NCBI GenBank assembly: GCA_958366945.1
Contig: CATXCY010000002.1
Coordinates: 1-64,000 of the forward strand
Direction: 5' to 3'
Source of the DNA: Bruticola sp004554425
GTDB taxonomy: Bacteria; Vulcanimicrobiota; Xenobia; Xenobiales; Xenobiaceae
DNA length: 64,000 bases
Below, in pieces: positions 28,088 through 36,080 of the stretch (its first letter is position 1; every line of letters starts with the position of its first letter). A model generated the notes under the pieces. The model saw only the letters and a list, made by a program, of their open reading frames with translations, was not told the DNA's origin and ran no database searches. Both the position numbers and the translations under genes were made by a program.

Positions 28088-28711
28088 ATGAGAGCCATTT
28101 TAGGCAAAAAAGTTGGTATGACTCAGGTTTACGACGAGAAGGGCGTGATCGTTCCCGTCACCGTTATTGAGGCCGGTCCCTGTGTCGTAGTCCAAAAGCG
28201 CACCAAAGAGAACGACGGTTACGAAGCCATTCAGGTTGGTTTCGGTGAGATCCGTGACAAATTAGTAAACAAGCCCCGTGCCGGTCACTTCAAGAAGCAC
28301 GGTGTAGCCAATAAGCGTTATTTAAGAGAATTCCGTTTAGATGATTCCGCTTCTTACGAGGTTGGTCAGGAAATTAAAGTTGACGTCTTCCAGGCTGGCG
28401 ATAAAGTAGATGTTATGGGAACCTCCAAAGGTAAAGGTTTCCAGGGCGGTATGAAGAGACATAACTTCGGTGGTGGCGGTAACTCCCACGGTTCCATGTC
28501 TCACCGCGTGCCCGCTTCCAGCGGCGCTACTGATGCTGCTCGTGTATTCCCCGGTACCAGAAAACCTGGTCACATGGGTGATGTCCGCGTAACAACCCAG
28601 GGACTTACTGTTGTTCGCGTAGATTTAGAGCGTAACGTATTGTTAGTAAAAGGCTCAGTCCCCGGTCCGAACCAAGGCTTGGTCACTATTCGGACTTCTG
28701 TCAAGAAGTAA
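28088..28711 (+). CDS. rplC: 50S ribosomal protein L3
   Basis: 207 residues from ATG 28088 (AGAGGAA upstream). Contains the loop 'QGGMKRHNFGGGGNSHGSMSHR' region that reaches toward the peptidyl transferase centre. The 122-bp spacer from rpsJ holds two hairpins, AAGGCAAC / GTTGTCTT and CGAGGT / ACCTCG. Confidence 0.97.
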   Translation: MRAILGKKVGMTQVYDEKGVIVPVTVIEAGPCVVVQKRTKENDGYEAIQVGFGEIRDKLVNKPRAGHFKKHGVANKRYLREFRLDDSASYEVGQEIKVDVFQAGDKVDVMGTSKGKGFQGGMKRHNFGGGGNSHGSMSHRVPASSGATDAARVFPGTRKPGHMGDVRVTTQGLTVVRVDLERNVLLVKGSVPGPNQGLVTIRTSVKK

Positions 28712-28744
28712 TAAACAGTTTCAGGAAAGGCTCAGGAAATTACG

Positions 28745-29377
28745 ATGCCTAAGGTATCCCTTTATAACATGAAGGGCGAGACTGTTGGGGAGCTGGAGCT
28801 CAACCAAGAAGTCTTCGCCGTGCCCTACAACGAGGCACTTATTCACCAGGTTATGGTTTCTTTGCGCGCTAATCAGCGTCAGGGAAACGCTAAGACCAAG
28901 ACCCGCGGAGAAGTCTCTGGCGGAGGAAGAAAACCTTTCCGTCAGAAGGGTACTGGTATGGCCCGTCAGGGTTCCAGACGCTCTCCTTTGATGCGTGGTG
29001 GTGCTATCACTTTCGGTCCCGTCGTTCGCAGTTACACCCAGGCTATTCCTCGCAAAATGCGTCGTTTAGCTTTGCGCAGTGCTCTTTCTCAGCGTGTGAA
29101 CGAGTCCGTGTTGACCGCTCTCGATGCTCTTAAGATCGAAGAGTACAAAACCAAGGCTTTCATCTCCGTTTTGAATGCTATCAAAGTTCAGCCTACCGAA
29201 GGCCGCGTTTTGGTCGTTCTCAAAGACGCAGATGAGAAAACCTTAAAGTCCGCTGCCAACGTTCCTAACGTTCGCGTGGTCGAAGCTCGCAACTTAAACT
29301 TGCTGGATGTTATCGATTATCCTAGGCTTGTTGCTACCAGCGACGCCTTGAAAGCTATCGAGGAGGGCTTAGCATAA
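28745..29377 (+). CDS. rplD: 50S ribosomal protein L4
   Basis: 210 residues. 'TKTRGEVSGGGRKPFRQKGTG' loop lines the exit tunnel. In many bacteria L4 is the autoregulator of the S10 operon. Stop overlaps the rplW start by one base (TAATG). Confidence 0.97.
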   Translation: MPKVSLYNMKGETVGELELNQEVFAVPYNEALIHQVMVSLRANQRQGNAKTKTRGEVSGGGRKPFRQKGTGMARQGSRRSPLMRGGAITFGPVVRSYTQAIPRKMRRLALRSALSQRVNESVLTALDALKIEEYKTKAFISVLNAIKVQPTEGRVLVVLKDADEKTLKSAANVPNVRVVEARNLNLLDVIDYPRLVATSDALKAIEEGLA

Positions 29378-29715
29378 TGGCTACTCAGAAGATTACCAGC
29401 AGCGTACACAATCTCCGCTATAGCACTCACGACGTGCTCCTTCGCCCCCTCATCACCGAGAAGAGCATGGAGCAGCATGCTGACAATAAGTATACCTTCT
29501 TGGTAGACCTTAAAGCCAACAAGTTTGACATCCGCAACGCCGTAGAGTCCATGTTCAACGTTACCGTCACCAAGGTGACGACCGTTCGCATGAGAGGCAA
29601 AGTCAAGAGACGCGGTCGCGTTTATGGCAAGCGCCCTGATTACAAGAAGGCCTATGTTTCTATCAAGGCCGGCGACAAGATTGAAGTAGCTGGCGCTCCT
29701 TTATTTGAGAACTAA
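29377..29715 (+). CDS. rplW: 50S ribosomal protein L23
   Basis: 112 residues. 'DVLLRPLITEKSM' and 'ADNKYTFLVDLKANK' are diagnostic. It sits at the tunnel exit and docks trigger factor and SRP. A 14-residue N-terminal extension precedes the core. Translationally coupled to rplD. Unlike in most genomes, a terminator follows before rplB. Confidence 0.97.
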   Translation: MATQKITSSVHNLRYSTHDVLLRPLITEKSMEQHADNKYTFLVDLKANKFDIRNAVESMFNVTVTKVTTVRMRGKVKRRGRVYGKRPDYKKAYVSIKAGDKIEVAGAPLFEN

Positions 29716-29739
29716 TATCTCAATCTAATGGAATAAGAG

Positions 29740-29776
29740 AGACGGATCAGATTTGTGTCTGATCTGTCTTTTTTTT
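29740..29776 (+). terminator. Intrinsic terminator after rplW
   Basis: 12-bp arms AGACGGATCAGA / TCTGATCTGTCT (one G-U), 6-nt loop, and nine T at the end. It divides the S10 group into two transcription units. Confidence 0.88.
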
Positions 29777-29858
29777 GTTTAAAATGTAAACATAAGGACA
29801 TAATTATATAAAAAGCTGGAAAAAGCTTTAAAAAGGTGTCTGTTGGGGATATATGCTC

Positions 29859-29887
29859 TTGAAAAATTGGTATTTTTATGCTTAAAT
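29859..29887 (+). promoter_or_regulatory. Putative promoter of rplB unit
   Basis: TTGAAA, 17-bp spacer, TTAAAT. Initiation near 29894 would place the whole structured leader in the transcript. The -10 box is imperfect. Confidence 0.45.
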
Positions 29888-29903
29888 TGCCAAGCATGGC
29901 TAT

Positions 29904-29962
29904 GAGGTTTCTCCCTCCATCTTATGATAGATGATGGGAGCGATTTTTTTTTGTGAAACCTC
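29904..29962 (+). promoter_or_regulatory. Attenuator-like element in rplB leader
   Basis: An inner hairpin (CTCCC...CATC, 8-nt loop, GATG...GGGAG, 29911-29940) is followed by nine T and is a complete intrinsic terminator. Perfect 8-bp arms GAGGTTTC / GAAACCTC flank it. Pairing of the arms and formation of the terminator share base 29911, as in control elements that switch between folds. The effector is unknown; a ribosomal protein is the simplest guess. Confidence 0.5.
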
Positions 29963-29966
29963 AGTT

Positions 29967-30020
29967 GCGGGTGCAAATGGCTACCAAACTTTATGGCTTT
30001 GGTAGTTAGCGTATACCCGC
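29967..30020 (+). promoter_or_regulatory. Two-part stem-loop next to rplB Shine-Dalgarno
   Basis: GCGGGT / ACCCGC outer arms and perfect CTACCAAA / TTTGGTAG inner arms. The 3' arm ends one base before GGAAGGAG. It is positioned to control ribosome access. Confidence 0.5.
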
Positions 30021-30035
30021 GGAAGGAGAACTTAA

Positions 30036-30860
30036 GTGCCAACCAGACTTTATAAGCCGACTACTAACGGTCGCCGTTTTATGTCGGTGATGGACAACAG
30101 CAATTTAAGCAAGTGCAAACCTGAGGAGTCTTTGCTCGCTCCTCACAAAGTAACTGCCGGCCGTAATGCTCAGGGCCGCGTTACTGCTCGTCATCGCGGC
30201 GGCGGTCACAAGCGTCAGTATCGTATCATCGACTGGCGTCGTGACAAAGACAACATCCCCGCTCGCGTAGCTACTATTGAGTACGATCCTAACCGTTCTG
30301 CTCATATCGCTCTCCTCAACTATGTTGATGGTGAGAAGCGCTATATCTTGGCCGCCAACAATATGAAAGTCGGCGACAAGGTTATTTCCGGCGACGCTCA
30401 AGATATTAAAGTCGGCAATGCCATGATGCTTCAGAGCATGCCTATTGGTACTATTGTACATAACGTCGAATTGAAACCCGGTCGCGGTGCTCAGATGGCC
30501 CGCTCTGCCGGTTCCTCTGCTCAGTTGATGGCTAAAGAGGGCCGTTTTGCTCTCTTGCGTCTGCCTTCTTCTGAAGTACGTAAAGTGCCTATCACCTGCC
30601 GCGCTACCGTCGGCCAGGTGGGCAACGTTGACCACGAAAACATGATGATCGGTAAAGCCGGTCGCTCTCGCTGGATGGGTAAGAGACCCCACATCCGTGG
30701 TGTGGCTACCAACCCGTGTGACCATCCCCATGGCGGTGGTGAAGCTAGGTCTACTCCTGGCCGTCCCAGCACGACTCCTTGGGGTAAGCCCACTTACGGT
30801 TTGAAGACCCGCAGAAGACAGCCTGGCGACAAGATGATTGTGAGACGTCGCGGCTGCTAG
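30036..30860 (+). CDS. rplB: 50S ribosomal protein L2
   Basis: 274 residues, GTG start with GGAAGGAG. 'GGGHKRQYRIIDWRRDKD' and 'NPCDHPHGGGEARSTPGR' with the conserved His are present. Needed for subunit association and peptidyl transfer. First gene after the split in the S10 group. Confidence 0.98.
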   Translation: MPTRLYKPTTNGRRFMSVMDNSNLSKCKPEESLLAPHKVTAGRNAQGRVTARHRGGGHKRQYRIIDWRRDKDNIPARVATIEYDPNRSAHIALLNYVDGEKRYILAANNMKVGDKVISGDAQDIKVGNAMMLQSMPIGTIVHNVELKPGRGAQMARSAGSSAQLMAKEGRFALLRLPSSEVRKVPITCRATVGQVGNVDHENMMIGKAGRSRWMGKRPHIRGVATNPCDHPHGGGEARSTPGRPSTTPWGKPTYGLKTRRRQPGDKMIVRRRGC

Positions 30861-30871
30861 TAAGGTCAGCT

Positions 30872-30901
30872 AGGTACTTGGCCTTGTCTAGGCCCGTACC
30901 T
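30872..30901 (+). promoter_or_regulatory. Hairpin before rpsS
   Basis: AGGTAC / GTACCT outer arms and GGCC / GGCC inner arms; ends 8 nt before GGAGG of rpsS. Probably a translational or stability element. Confidence 0.4.
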
Positions 30902-30919
30902 CATTTATGGAGGATTTAG

Positions 30920-31213
30920 ATGTCACGTTCAGTGAAAAAAGGCCCATTTGTGGCTGAACATCTTCAGAAGAAGATTGAAAAACTCAACGCCAGTAACCAG
31001 AAAAATTTGGTAAAAACCTGGTCTCGTGCCAGCACCATCACCCCTGAGATGATTGGTCACACCATCGCCGTTCATAACGGCCGTACTCACGTCTCTGTTT
31101 ACGTTGCTGAAGAGATGGTCGGTCACAAGTTGGGTGAGTTCGCTCCCACCAGACTGTTCCGCGGTCACGCCGGCGGCAAAGCTGAGAAGAAGAGCAAAGT
31201 CGCTAAGAAGTAA
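30920..31213 (+). CDS. rpsS: 30S ribosomal protein S19
   Basis: 97 residues; 'SRSVKKGPFVAEHLQKKI' start and 'GHKLGEFAPTRLFRGHAG' core. Binds the 30S head with S13. Good GGAGG upstream. Confidence 0.98.
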   Translation: MSRSVKKGPFVAEHLQKKIEKLNASNQKNLVKTWSRASTITPEMIGHTIAVHNGRTHVSVYVAEEMVGHKLGEFAPTRLFRGHAGGKAEKKSKVAKK

Positions 31214-31245
31214 TTCTGGCTTATAGGAAAATTCTTGGAGGAATT

Positions 31246-31632
31246 ATGGCAGTTAAAGGTTCAGAAGCAGCCGCCAAGACCGAAGAATTAACGGTTAGAG
31301 CTGTTGCTAAGTACGTCCACATGACCCCGCGCAAATTGCGCCTTTGCGCTCAGGCTATTTATAACAAGCCCGCCGTGGCCGCTGTTAATATGTTACGCTT
31401 CACTAATAAGCGCGCCGCCGGCACTATGCTTAAAGTTTTAGAGTCCGCTATGGCCAATGCTGTAAACAACCACGGTCTTGATGCCGACAAACTCGTTGTT
31501 TATCGCGCTTTCGTAGATGAAGGCCCCACCGGTAAAGGTTGGCTCCCTCGCGCTCGCGGTCGTGCTAGTCAGCTTCACAAGAGAACTAGCCACATCACCG
31601 TCGTTGTCAAAGAGAAGGAGAATGTACACTAA
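31246..31632 (+). CDS. rplV: 50S ribosomal protein L22
   Basis: 128 residues, about 15 longer than usual because of a polar N-terminal extension before 'VRAVAKYVHMTPRKLRL'. The tunnel loop 'GPTGKGWLPRARGRA' is conserved. TTGGAGGAATT before ATG. Its stop overlaps the rpsC start (TAATG). Confidence 0.97.
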   Translation: MAVKGSEAAAKTEELTVRAVAKYVHMTPRKLRLCAQAIYNKPAVAAVNMLRFTNKRAAGTMLKVLESAMANAVNNHGLDADKLVVYRAFVDEGPTGKGWLPRARGRASQLHKRTSHITVVVKEKENVH

Positions 31633-32261
31633 TGGGTCAGAAGATTCATCCCAATGGTTTGCGTGTTGGCATCATCAGAGGCTGGGACTCTCGTTGGTAC
31701 AGTCAGAAAGAGTATGCCAATTGGCTGCGTGAAGATATACGTATCCGCGACTTCATCACCAAGTTCCATAAGAACGCTGGCGTAACCAAAGTCGAGATCG
31801 AGCGTGCCAGTAAAGTGCACGTCATCGTCAACACCGCCAAGCCCGGTTTGGTAATCGGCAAAAAAGGCGCCGGTATCGATGACCTTCGCGGTCGTCTCGA
31901 GAAGATGACTTCCAAGTCCGTCAAGATTTCCATACAGGAAATCAATCAGCACGAACTTGAGGCTTCTTTGGTAGCCGAAAACATCGCTGACGCTTTGGTA
32001 AAACGTGTGACTTTCCGTCGCGCTATGAAGCAAGCTGCTCAGCGTGTTATGAAAGCTGGAGCTAAGGGCATCCGCATTCAGGTTTCCGGCCGTTTGGGCG
32101 GAAGCGAAATCGCTCGTACCGAGCGTACTTTCAATGGTAAAGTGCCTTTGCACACCTTGAGAGCTGATGTAGACTACTCTATTAAAGAAGCTAACACCAC
32201 TTACGGTGTGATTGGCGTAAAAGTTTGGATCTACCGCGGCGACATTTTGTCCAAGCGCTAA
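31632..32261 (+). CDS. rpsC: 30S ribosomal protein S3
   Basis: 209 residues. KH motif 'GLVIGKKGAGIDDLRG' and C-terminal 'TYGVIGVKVWIYRGDIL'. Lies at the mRNA entry channel. Translationally coupled to rplV. Confidence 0.98.
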   Translation: MGQKIHPNGLRVGIIRGWDSRWYSQKEYANWLREDIRIRDFITKFHKNAGVTKVEIERASKVHVIVNTAKPGLVIGKKGAGIDDLRGRLEKMTSKSVKISIQEINQHELEASLVAENIADALVKRVTFRRAMKQAAQRVMKAGAKGIRIQVSGRLGGSEIARTERTFNGKVPLHTLRADVDYSIKEANTTYGVIGVKVWIYRGDILSKR

Positions 32262-32304
32262 CAAACTGTTTACAACAAGACGCTAAGTTTTTTTCGCACG
32301 TAAC

Positions 32305-32333
32305 TTGCAAAAGTTGGATCTATGTTTTATACT
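32305..32333 (+). promoter_or_regulatory. Internal promoter before rplP
   Basis: TTGCAA, 17-bp spacer, TATACT in the 114-bp rpsC-rplP gap. A good sigma-70 match inside the cluster. Confidence 0.55.
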
Positions 32334-32375
32334 AGTCCAGCATTTTGCAGTTACGATCGCGTGGAGGATAGGATT

Positions 32376-32798
32376 ATGTTAAGCCCCAAGAGGGTTAAGT
32401 ATCGTAAGACGCACCGTGGCCGTATGACAGGAAAGGCCCAGCGCGGTAATACCGTGGCCTTTGGTGAGTATGGGATCCAGAGCCTTGAGCCTTGTTGGGT
32501 GACCGACAGGCAGATCGAGGCCGCTCGTGTCGCTATGACGCGTTTCATCAAACGCGGTGGTAAAGTCTGGATTAAAGTTTTCCCTGATAAATCGGCAACT
32601 AAGAAGCCCGCTGAAACTCGTATGGGTTCCGGTAAAGGTGCTCCTGATTATTGGGTAGCCGTTGTGCATACCGGCAGAGTATTGTTTGAAGTTGCGGGAG
32701 TCCCTGAAGATGTAGCTCGTGAAGCTATGCGTTTAGCCGCTCACAAGCTCCCTATGAAAACCCGCTTTGTTACCCGTGAAAGATTGGGTGGTGAATAA
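32376..32798 (+). CDS. rplP: 50S ribosomal protein L16
   Basis: 140 residues from ATG 32376 (GTGGAGGATA upstream); the longer frame from 32322 adds non-homologous residues. 'SPKRVKYRKTHRGRMTG' and 'GKGAPDYWVAVV' are diagnostic. Contacts the A-site tRNA elbow. Confidence 0.97.
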   Translation: MLSPKRVKYRKTHRGRMTGKAQRGNTVAFGEYGIQSLEPCWVTDRQIEAARVAMTRFIKRGGKVWIKVFPDKSATKKPAETRMGSGKGAPDYWVAVVHTGRVLFEVAGVPEDVAREAMRLAAHKLPMKTRFVTRERLGGE

Positions 32799-32800
32799 TT

Positions 32801-33013
32801 ATGAAGCTGAAAGAAGAACGCGCTGGCTTGAGGAAGCTGGGTTTGGCTGTTCTCCGTGGACGTTTAGTAGATGCCAAGCAAGAGTTGTTTAACCTCCGCT
32901 TTCAGTTGGCTACGGGTCATTTGCAGGATGTCTCTCGGGTAGGTCAAGTGAAAAAGCAGATCGCTAGAATTCACACAGTTATCCGTGAGCTCGAGCTTAA
33001 GGAGAGCAAGTAA
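32801..33013 (+). CDS. rpmC: 50S ribosomal protein L29
   Basis: 70 residues, with the helical-hairpin signature 'LFNLRFQLATGHLQDVSRV'. Near the tunnel exit beside L23. Starts 2 nt after rplP; stop overlaps the rpsQ ATG. Confidence 0.95.
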   Translation: MKLKEERAGLRKLGLAVLRGRLVDAKQELFNLRFQLATGHLQDVSRVGQVKKQIARIHTVIRELELKESK

Positions 33014-33273
33014 TGAACGAAGAACGCGGAATTCGCAAAGTAAGAATTGGCGAAGTTATCAGTAACGCTGGCGACAAGACCATCGTAGTAAAAGTTACCC
33101 GTCAGTTCGCGCACCCCATTTACAAGAAGTTCATCCACAAGAGCAAGAAATTCCACGCTCATGATGAGAACAACGAGTGCGGTAAAGGCGATATCGTAAA
33201 GATTCAGGAAACCAGACCCTATTCTAAGATGAAATGCTGGCGTTTGGTTGAAATCGTCGAGAAAGCCCGTTAG
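33013..33273 (+). CDS. rpsQ: 30S ribosomal protein S17
   Basis: 86 residues, OB fold with 'VISNAGDKTIVVKVTRQFAHPIYKK' and 'HDENNECGKGDIVKIQETRP'. Primary 16S rRNA binder. Coupled to rpmC by TAATG overlap. Confidence 0.97.
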   Translation: MNEERGIRKVRIGEVISNAGDKTIVVKVTRQFAHPIYKKFIHKSKKFHAHDENNECGKGDIVKIQETRPYSKMKCWRLVEIVEKAR

Positions 33274-33356
33274 TATTTTCTGACTTTTTTTTGCTAATAC
33301 GGCGGAACGCCCGGGTATGGGGATTGCGCCGTGCAGAGAATTAAAGGAGTAACACA

Positions 33357-33725
33357 ATGATCCAGCAGGAGAGCAGGCTCAGAGTCGCTGACAATTCCGG
33401 CGCACGCGAGCTCCTCTGTATCCGAGTTCTCGGTGGCTCTACAACTACTTATGCAAGTGTTGGCGATATCATCGTAGCAACCGTAAAGCAGGCACAGCCT
33501 GGAGCAGCCATTAAGAAAGGCGACGTGGTTAAAGCCGTAGTGGTTCGTGTAAAGAAACCCATCCGTCGTCCCGATGGTTCCTATATTAGATTTGACGAGA
33601 ATGCGGCTGTCGTGATCAAAGATGATCTTAATCCCCGCGGTACTCGTATCTTTGGGCCGGTGGCTCGTGAACTTCGCGAACGCGAATTCATGAAGATTGT
33701 GTCCTTAGCGCCCGAGGTATTGTAA
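33357..33725 (+). CDS. rplN: 50S ribosomal protein L14
   Basis: 122 residues, the exact family length. 'MIQQESRLRVADNSGARELLCI' is diagnostic. AAAGGAGTAA precedes ATG. First gene of the spc group; the 83-bp gap before it holds a ACGGCG / CGCCGT hairpin (about 33299-33334). Confidence 0.98.
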   Translation: MIQQESRLRVADNSGARELLCIRVLGGSTTTYASVGDIIVATVKQAQPGAAIKKGDVVKAVVVRVKKPIRRPDGSYIRFDENAAVVIKDDLNPRGTRIFGPVARELREREFMKIVSLAPEVL

Positions 33726-33743
33726 GTTTTTAAGGAGTTAATA

Positions 33744-34058
33744 ATGGCTCACGTAAAGAAAGATGACGAAGTAGTCGTCCTTTGCGGCAAATACGCCGAC
33801 AAGCGCGGCAAGGTTCTCGAAGTGAACCCCAAGGACAAAAAAGTGACCGTCGATGGCGTCAACGTAGTAAAACGCCACATGAAGGCTCGTCCCCCGCGTT
33901 TCCCCCAGGGCACTATTGTTGAGAAGGCTCTGCCCATACACATTAGCAACGTTATGTTGGTATGCCCCAAGTGCGGTAAGCCCACTCGCCCCGCCGTAGT
34001 AATCGACGCTGACAAGTGCAAACATCGCGTTTGCAAGAAATGTCACGAACAGTTTTAG
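33744..34058 (+). CDS. rplX: 50S ribosomal protein L24
   Basis: 104 residues. KOW motif 'DDEVVVLCGKYADKRGKVLEV'; C-terminal CPKCGKPTRP and CKKCHEQF form a four-Cys zinc ribbon. Assembly initiator of the 50S subunit. Confidence 0.97.
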   Translation: MAHVKKDDEVVVLCGKYADKRGKVLEVNPKDKKVTVDGVNVVKRHMKARPPRFPQGTIVEKALPIHISNVMLVCPKCGKPTRPAVVIDADKCKHRVCKKCHEQF

Positions 34059-34123
34059 TGTTTTAGGCAGCTGACTTGACGCTCTCGAGGCGTTCAGGTC
34101 GGTTGACTCACACTATCTAGCAA

Positions 34124-34144
34124 CCGTGGGTCGGAAATCCACGG
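34124..34144 (+). promoter_or_regulatory. Hairpin before rplE
   Basis: CCGTGG / CCACGG, 9-nt loop, with GAAGAGGAG of rplE directly adjoining. A second hairpin (about 34075-34102) precedes it in the same gap. Confidence 0.4.
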
Positions 34145-34160
34145 GAAGAGGAGAATTCAA

Positions 34161-34781
34161 GTGGCCAAACAAGGAAAAGCCCCTTCTGCTCCCAAGAAAA
34201 AGAAGGAAGAGTTCGCTGCTGGCGGTCGTCCCCCGGTAGCCGACATTAAGCTCAAGAAGAGCTATCAGGAAGAGATCGTTCCTGCTCTTAAAAAAGAATT
34301 CAACTACACCAACCCTATGCGTATTCCTCGCTTGGTAAAAATCGTTGTGAATATGGGCGTAGGTGAAGCGATTGCCAATCCGAAGTCTCTCGAAGGCGCT
34401 GTATCTGATATGCGCGCTATCACTGGTCAGGCTCCGGTTATCACTAAGGCTCGCAAGTCTATCTCTAACTTCAAACTTCGTGAAGGCGCCAAAATCGGCT
34501 GCAAAGTCACTCTGCGCGGCGACATTATGTGGGCTTTCTTAGAGAAAGTTTTCAATGTAGTCCTCCCTCGTATCAGAGACTTCCAGGGCATTTCTCCCAA
34601 GTCTTTCGATGGTCGCGGCAACTATACGTTCGGCCTTAAAGAACAGATCATTTTCCCTGAAATTGATTATGATAAGGTTGACAAGGTTCGCGGTATGGAC
34701 ATCTGCGTTGTTACCACAGCTCAGACCGACAAAGAGGGATTTGCTTTATTGCGCGCCCTCGGTTGCCCGTTCCGTCAGTAA
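34161..34781 (+). CDS. rplE: 50S ribosomal protein L5, N-terminally extended
   Basis: 206 residues against about 179 in most bacteria. GTG start with AGAGGAG. The extra 27 or so N-terminal residues are Lys/Pro/Ala-rich. The core starts near 'LKKSYQEEIVPALKKEFNY' and keeps 'PRLVKIVVNMGVGEA'. Binds 5S rRNA. Confidence 0.96.
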   Translation: MAKQGKAPSAPKKKKEEFAAGGRPPVADIKLKKSYQEEIVPALKKEFNYTNPMRIPRLVKIVVNMGVGEAIANPKSLEGAVSDMRAITGQAPVITKARKSISNFKLREGAKIGCKVTLRGDIMWAFLEKVFNVVLPRIRDFQGISPKSFDGRGNYTFGLKEQIIFPEIDYDKVDKVRGMDICVVTTAQTDKEGFALLRALGCPFRQ

Positions 34782-34799
34782 TTTTTTGGAGGAAGTTTA

Positions 34800-34985
34800 A
34801 TGGCTACCACAGCACAAGAAGTAAAAGCCGCCAGAACACCCAAGTTCAAAGTTCGCGCTGTCAATCGCTGCAAACTTTGCGGTCGTCCTCGCGCTTACTT
34901 CCGTAAATTCGGACTTTGCCGCATTTGCTTCAGAGAGCGTGCCCACTTGGGCCAGATTCCCGGCGTCACCAAGTCCAGTTGGTAA
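34800..34985 (+). CDS. rpsZ: 30S ribosomal protein S14, zinc type
   Basis: 61 residues, the short C+ form with zinc ligands Cys24, Cys27, Cys40 and Cys43. Ends 'GQIPGVTKSSW'. This form is usual in Bacillota and Actinomycetota and rarer in Proteobacteria. Confidence 0.97.
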   Translation: MATTAQEVKAARTPKFKVRAVNRCKLCGRPRAYFRKFGLCRICFRERAHLGQIPGVTKSSW

Positions 34986-35068
34986 GATTTTTTCGTTGCG
35001 CTTATTAAATAGCGCGCCGTCTCCGGAGGGATTGCCGGATTCGGCTTTATATACAGGGAGGAAAAGAA

Positions 35069-35467
35069 ATGCCCACCACTGATCCCATTGCCGATATGCT
35101 CACACGTATTCGGAACGCTAATACAGCCGTTCACGAGCAGGTGGACATTCCGGCTTCCAAGCTCAAAGAGCAGATCGCCAAAGTCCTTTTGCGTGAAGGT
35201 TACATCGCTAGTTATCAAGTCGCTTCTACTGGCGTACAGGGCGTGATCCACATCAAATTGAAGTACGGCCCCGAAAATGAGGCTGTTATCAACGGCATTA
35301 AGCGTATCAGCCGTCCTGGTTTGAGGGTGTATGTCGGAGCTAACGAAATCCCCCGTATTTATGGCGGTTTAGGTACTGTAGTTATGTCTACTCCTAAGGG
35401 CGTCATTACTGGTAAGCAGGCTCGTAAACTTGGAGTCGGCGGTGAAGTTCTCGCCTACGTTTGGTAG
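35069..35467 (+). CDS. rpsH: 30S ribosomal protein S8
   Basis: 132 residues, the standard length. 'TDPIADMLTRIRNANTAVH' start and 'KQARKLGVGGEVLAYVW' end. S8 is the autoregulator of the spc operon in E. coli. GGGAGGAAAA upstream. Confidence 0.98.
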   Translation: MPTTDPIADMLTRIRNANTAVHEQVDIPASKLKEQIAKVLLREGYIASYQVASTGVQGVIHIKLKYGPENEAVINGIKRISRPGLRVYVGANEIPRIYGGLGTVVMSTPKGVITGKQARKLGVGGEVLAYVW

Positions 35468-35516
35468 GTAATTACTGCGCGGCAGTGCCAAGACAAGTAC
35501 TGCAGGAGGAATAGTC

Positions 35517-36077
35517 ATGTCCAGAATTGGCAAAACACCCATCGTGCTTCCCAAGGGTGTAGAAGTGCATGTTGAGCCCGGACAGGTTCGCGTAAAAGGA
35601 CCCAAAGGCGAGCTCACTCAGGCCATTAGCGATAAATTGGAAGTTCGGGTGGATGGAGACCACATTTTGGTCGTCCGTCCCGATGACGAGCGCGAAACCA
35701 AAGCCCAGCACGGCTTGGCCCGCACTCTCATTAATAATATGGTTATCGGCGTAACCCAGGGTTATAAAGTATCCTTAGACATTATCGGTGTTGGTTACCG
35801 CGCTGCTAAGTCCGGCAAAGGTCTCACCCTTAACTTAGGCTACTCCCATCCCATCGAAGTCGAACCTATCGAGGGTATCGAATTTGACGTCGAGTCCGAC
35901 GCTCGTACTAAGCTGAACCGCATTCACGTTATGGGTGCTGACAAACAGCAAGTCGGACAAGTAGCTGCTAATATTCGTGAATTCAGAAGTCCCGAACCCT
36001 ACAAGGGTAAAGGTATTCGTTACGTAGATGAAGTTGTGATTCGCAAGGCTGGTAAGGCCGGAAAGACTGGTAAATAA
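35517..36077 (+). CDS. rplF: 50S ribosomal protein L6
   Basis: 186 residues. 'SRIGKTPIVLPKGVEV', 'GVGYRAA' and 'GKGIRYVDE' are present. Lies near the factor-binding centre. AGGAGGAAT upstream; the short preceding spacer contains GCAGT / ACTGC arms adjoining it. Confidence 0.98.
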   Translation: MSRIGKTPIVLPKGVEVHVEPGQVRVKGPKGELTQAISDKLEVRVDGDHILVVRPDDERETKAQHGLARTLINNMVIGVTQGYKVSLDIIGVGYRAAKSGKGLTLNLGYSHPIEVEPIEGIEFDVESDARTKLNRIHVMGADKQQVGQVAANIREFRSPEPYKGKGIRYVDEVVIRKAGKAGKTGK

Positions 36078-36080
36078 GCT

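Larger units (their letters stand above)
29716..30035. other. rplW-rplB spacer: terminator, promoter and attenuator-like leader (320 bp)
   Basis: In order: intrinsic terminator, putative promoter, small hairpin GCCA / TGGC, an outer stem GAGGTTTC (29904-29911) / GAAACCTC (29955-29962) enclosing a second terminator, and a two-part stem-loop ending at the rplB Shine-Dalgarno sequence. No coding frame seen. Confidence 0.65.
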
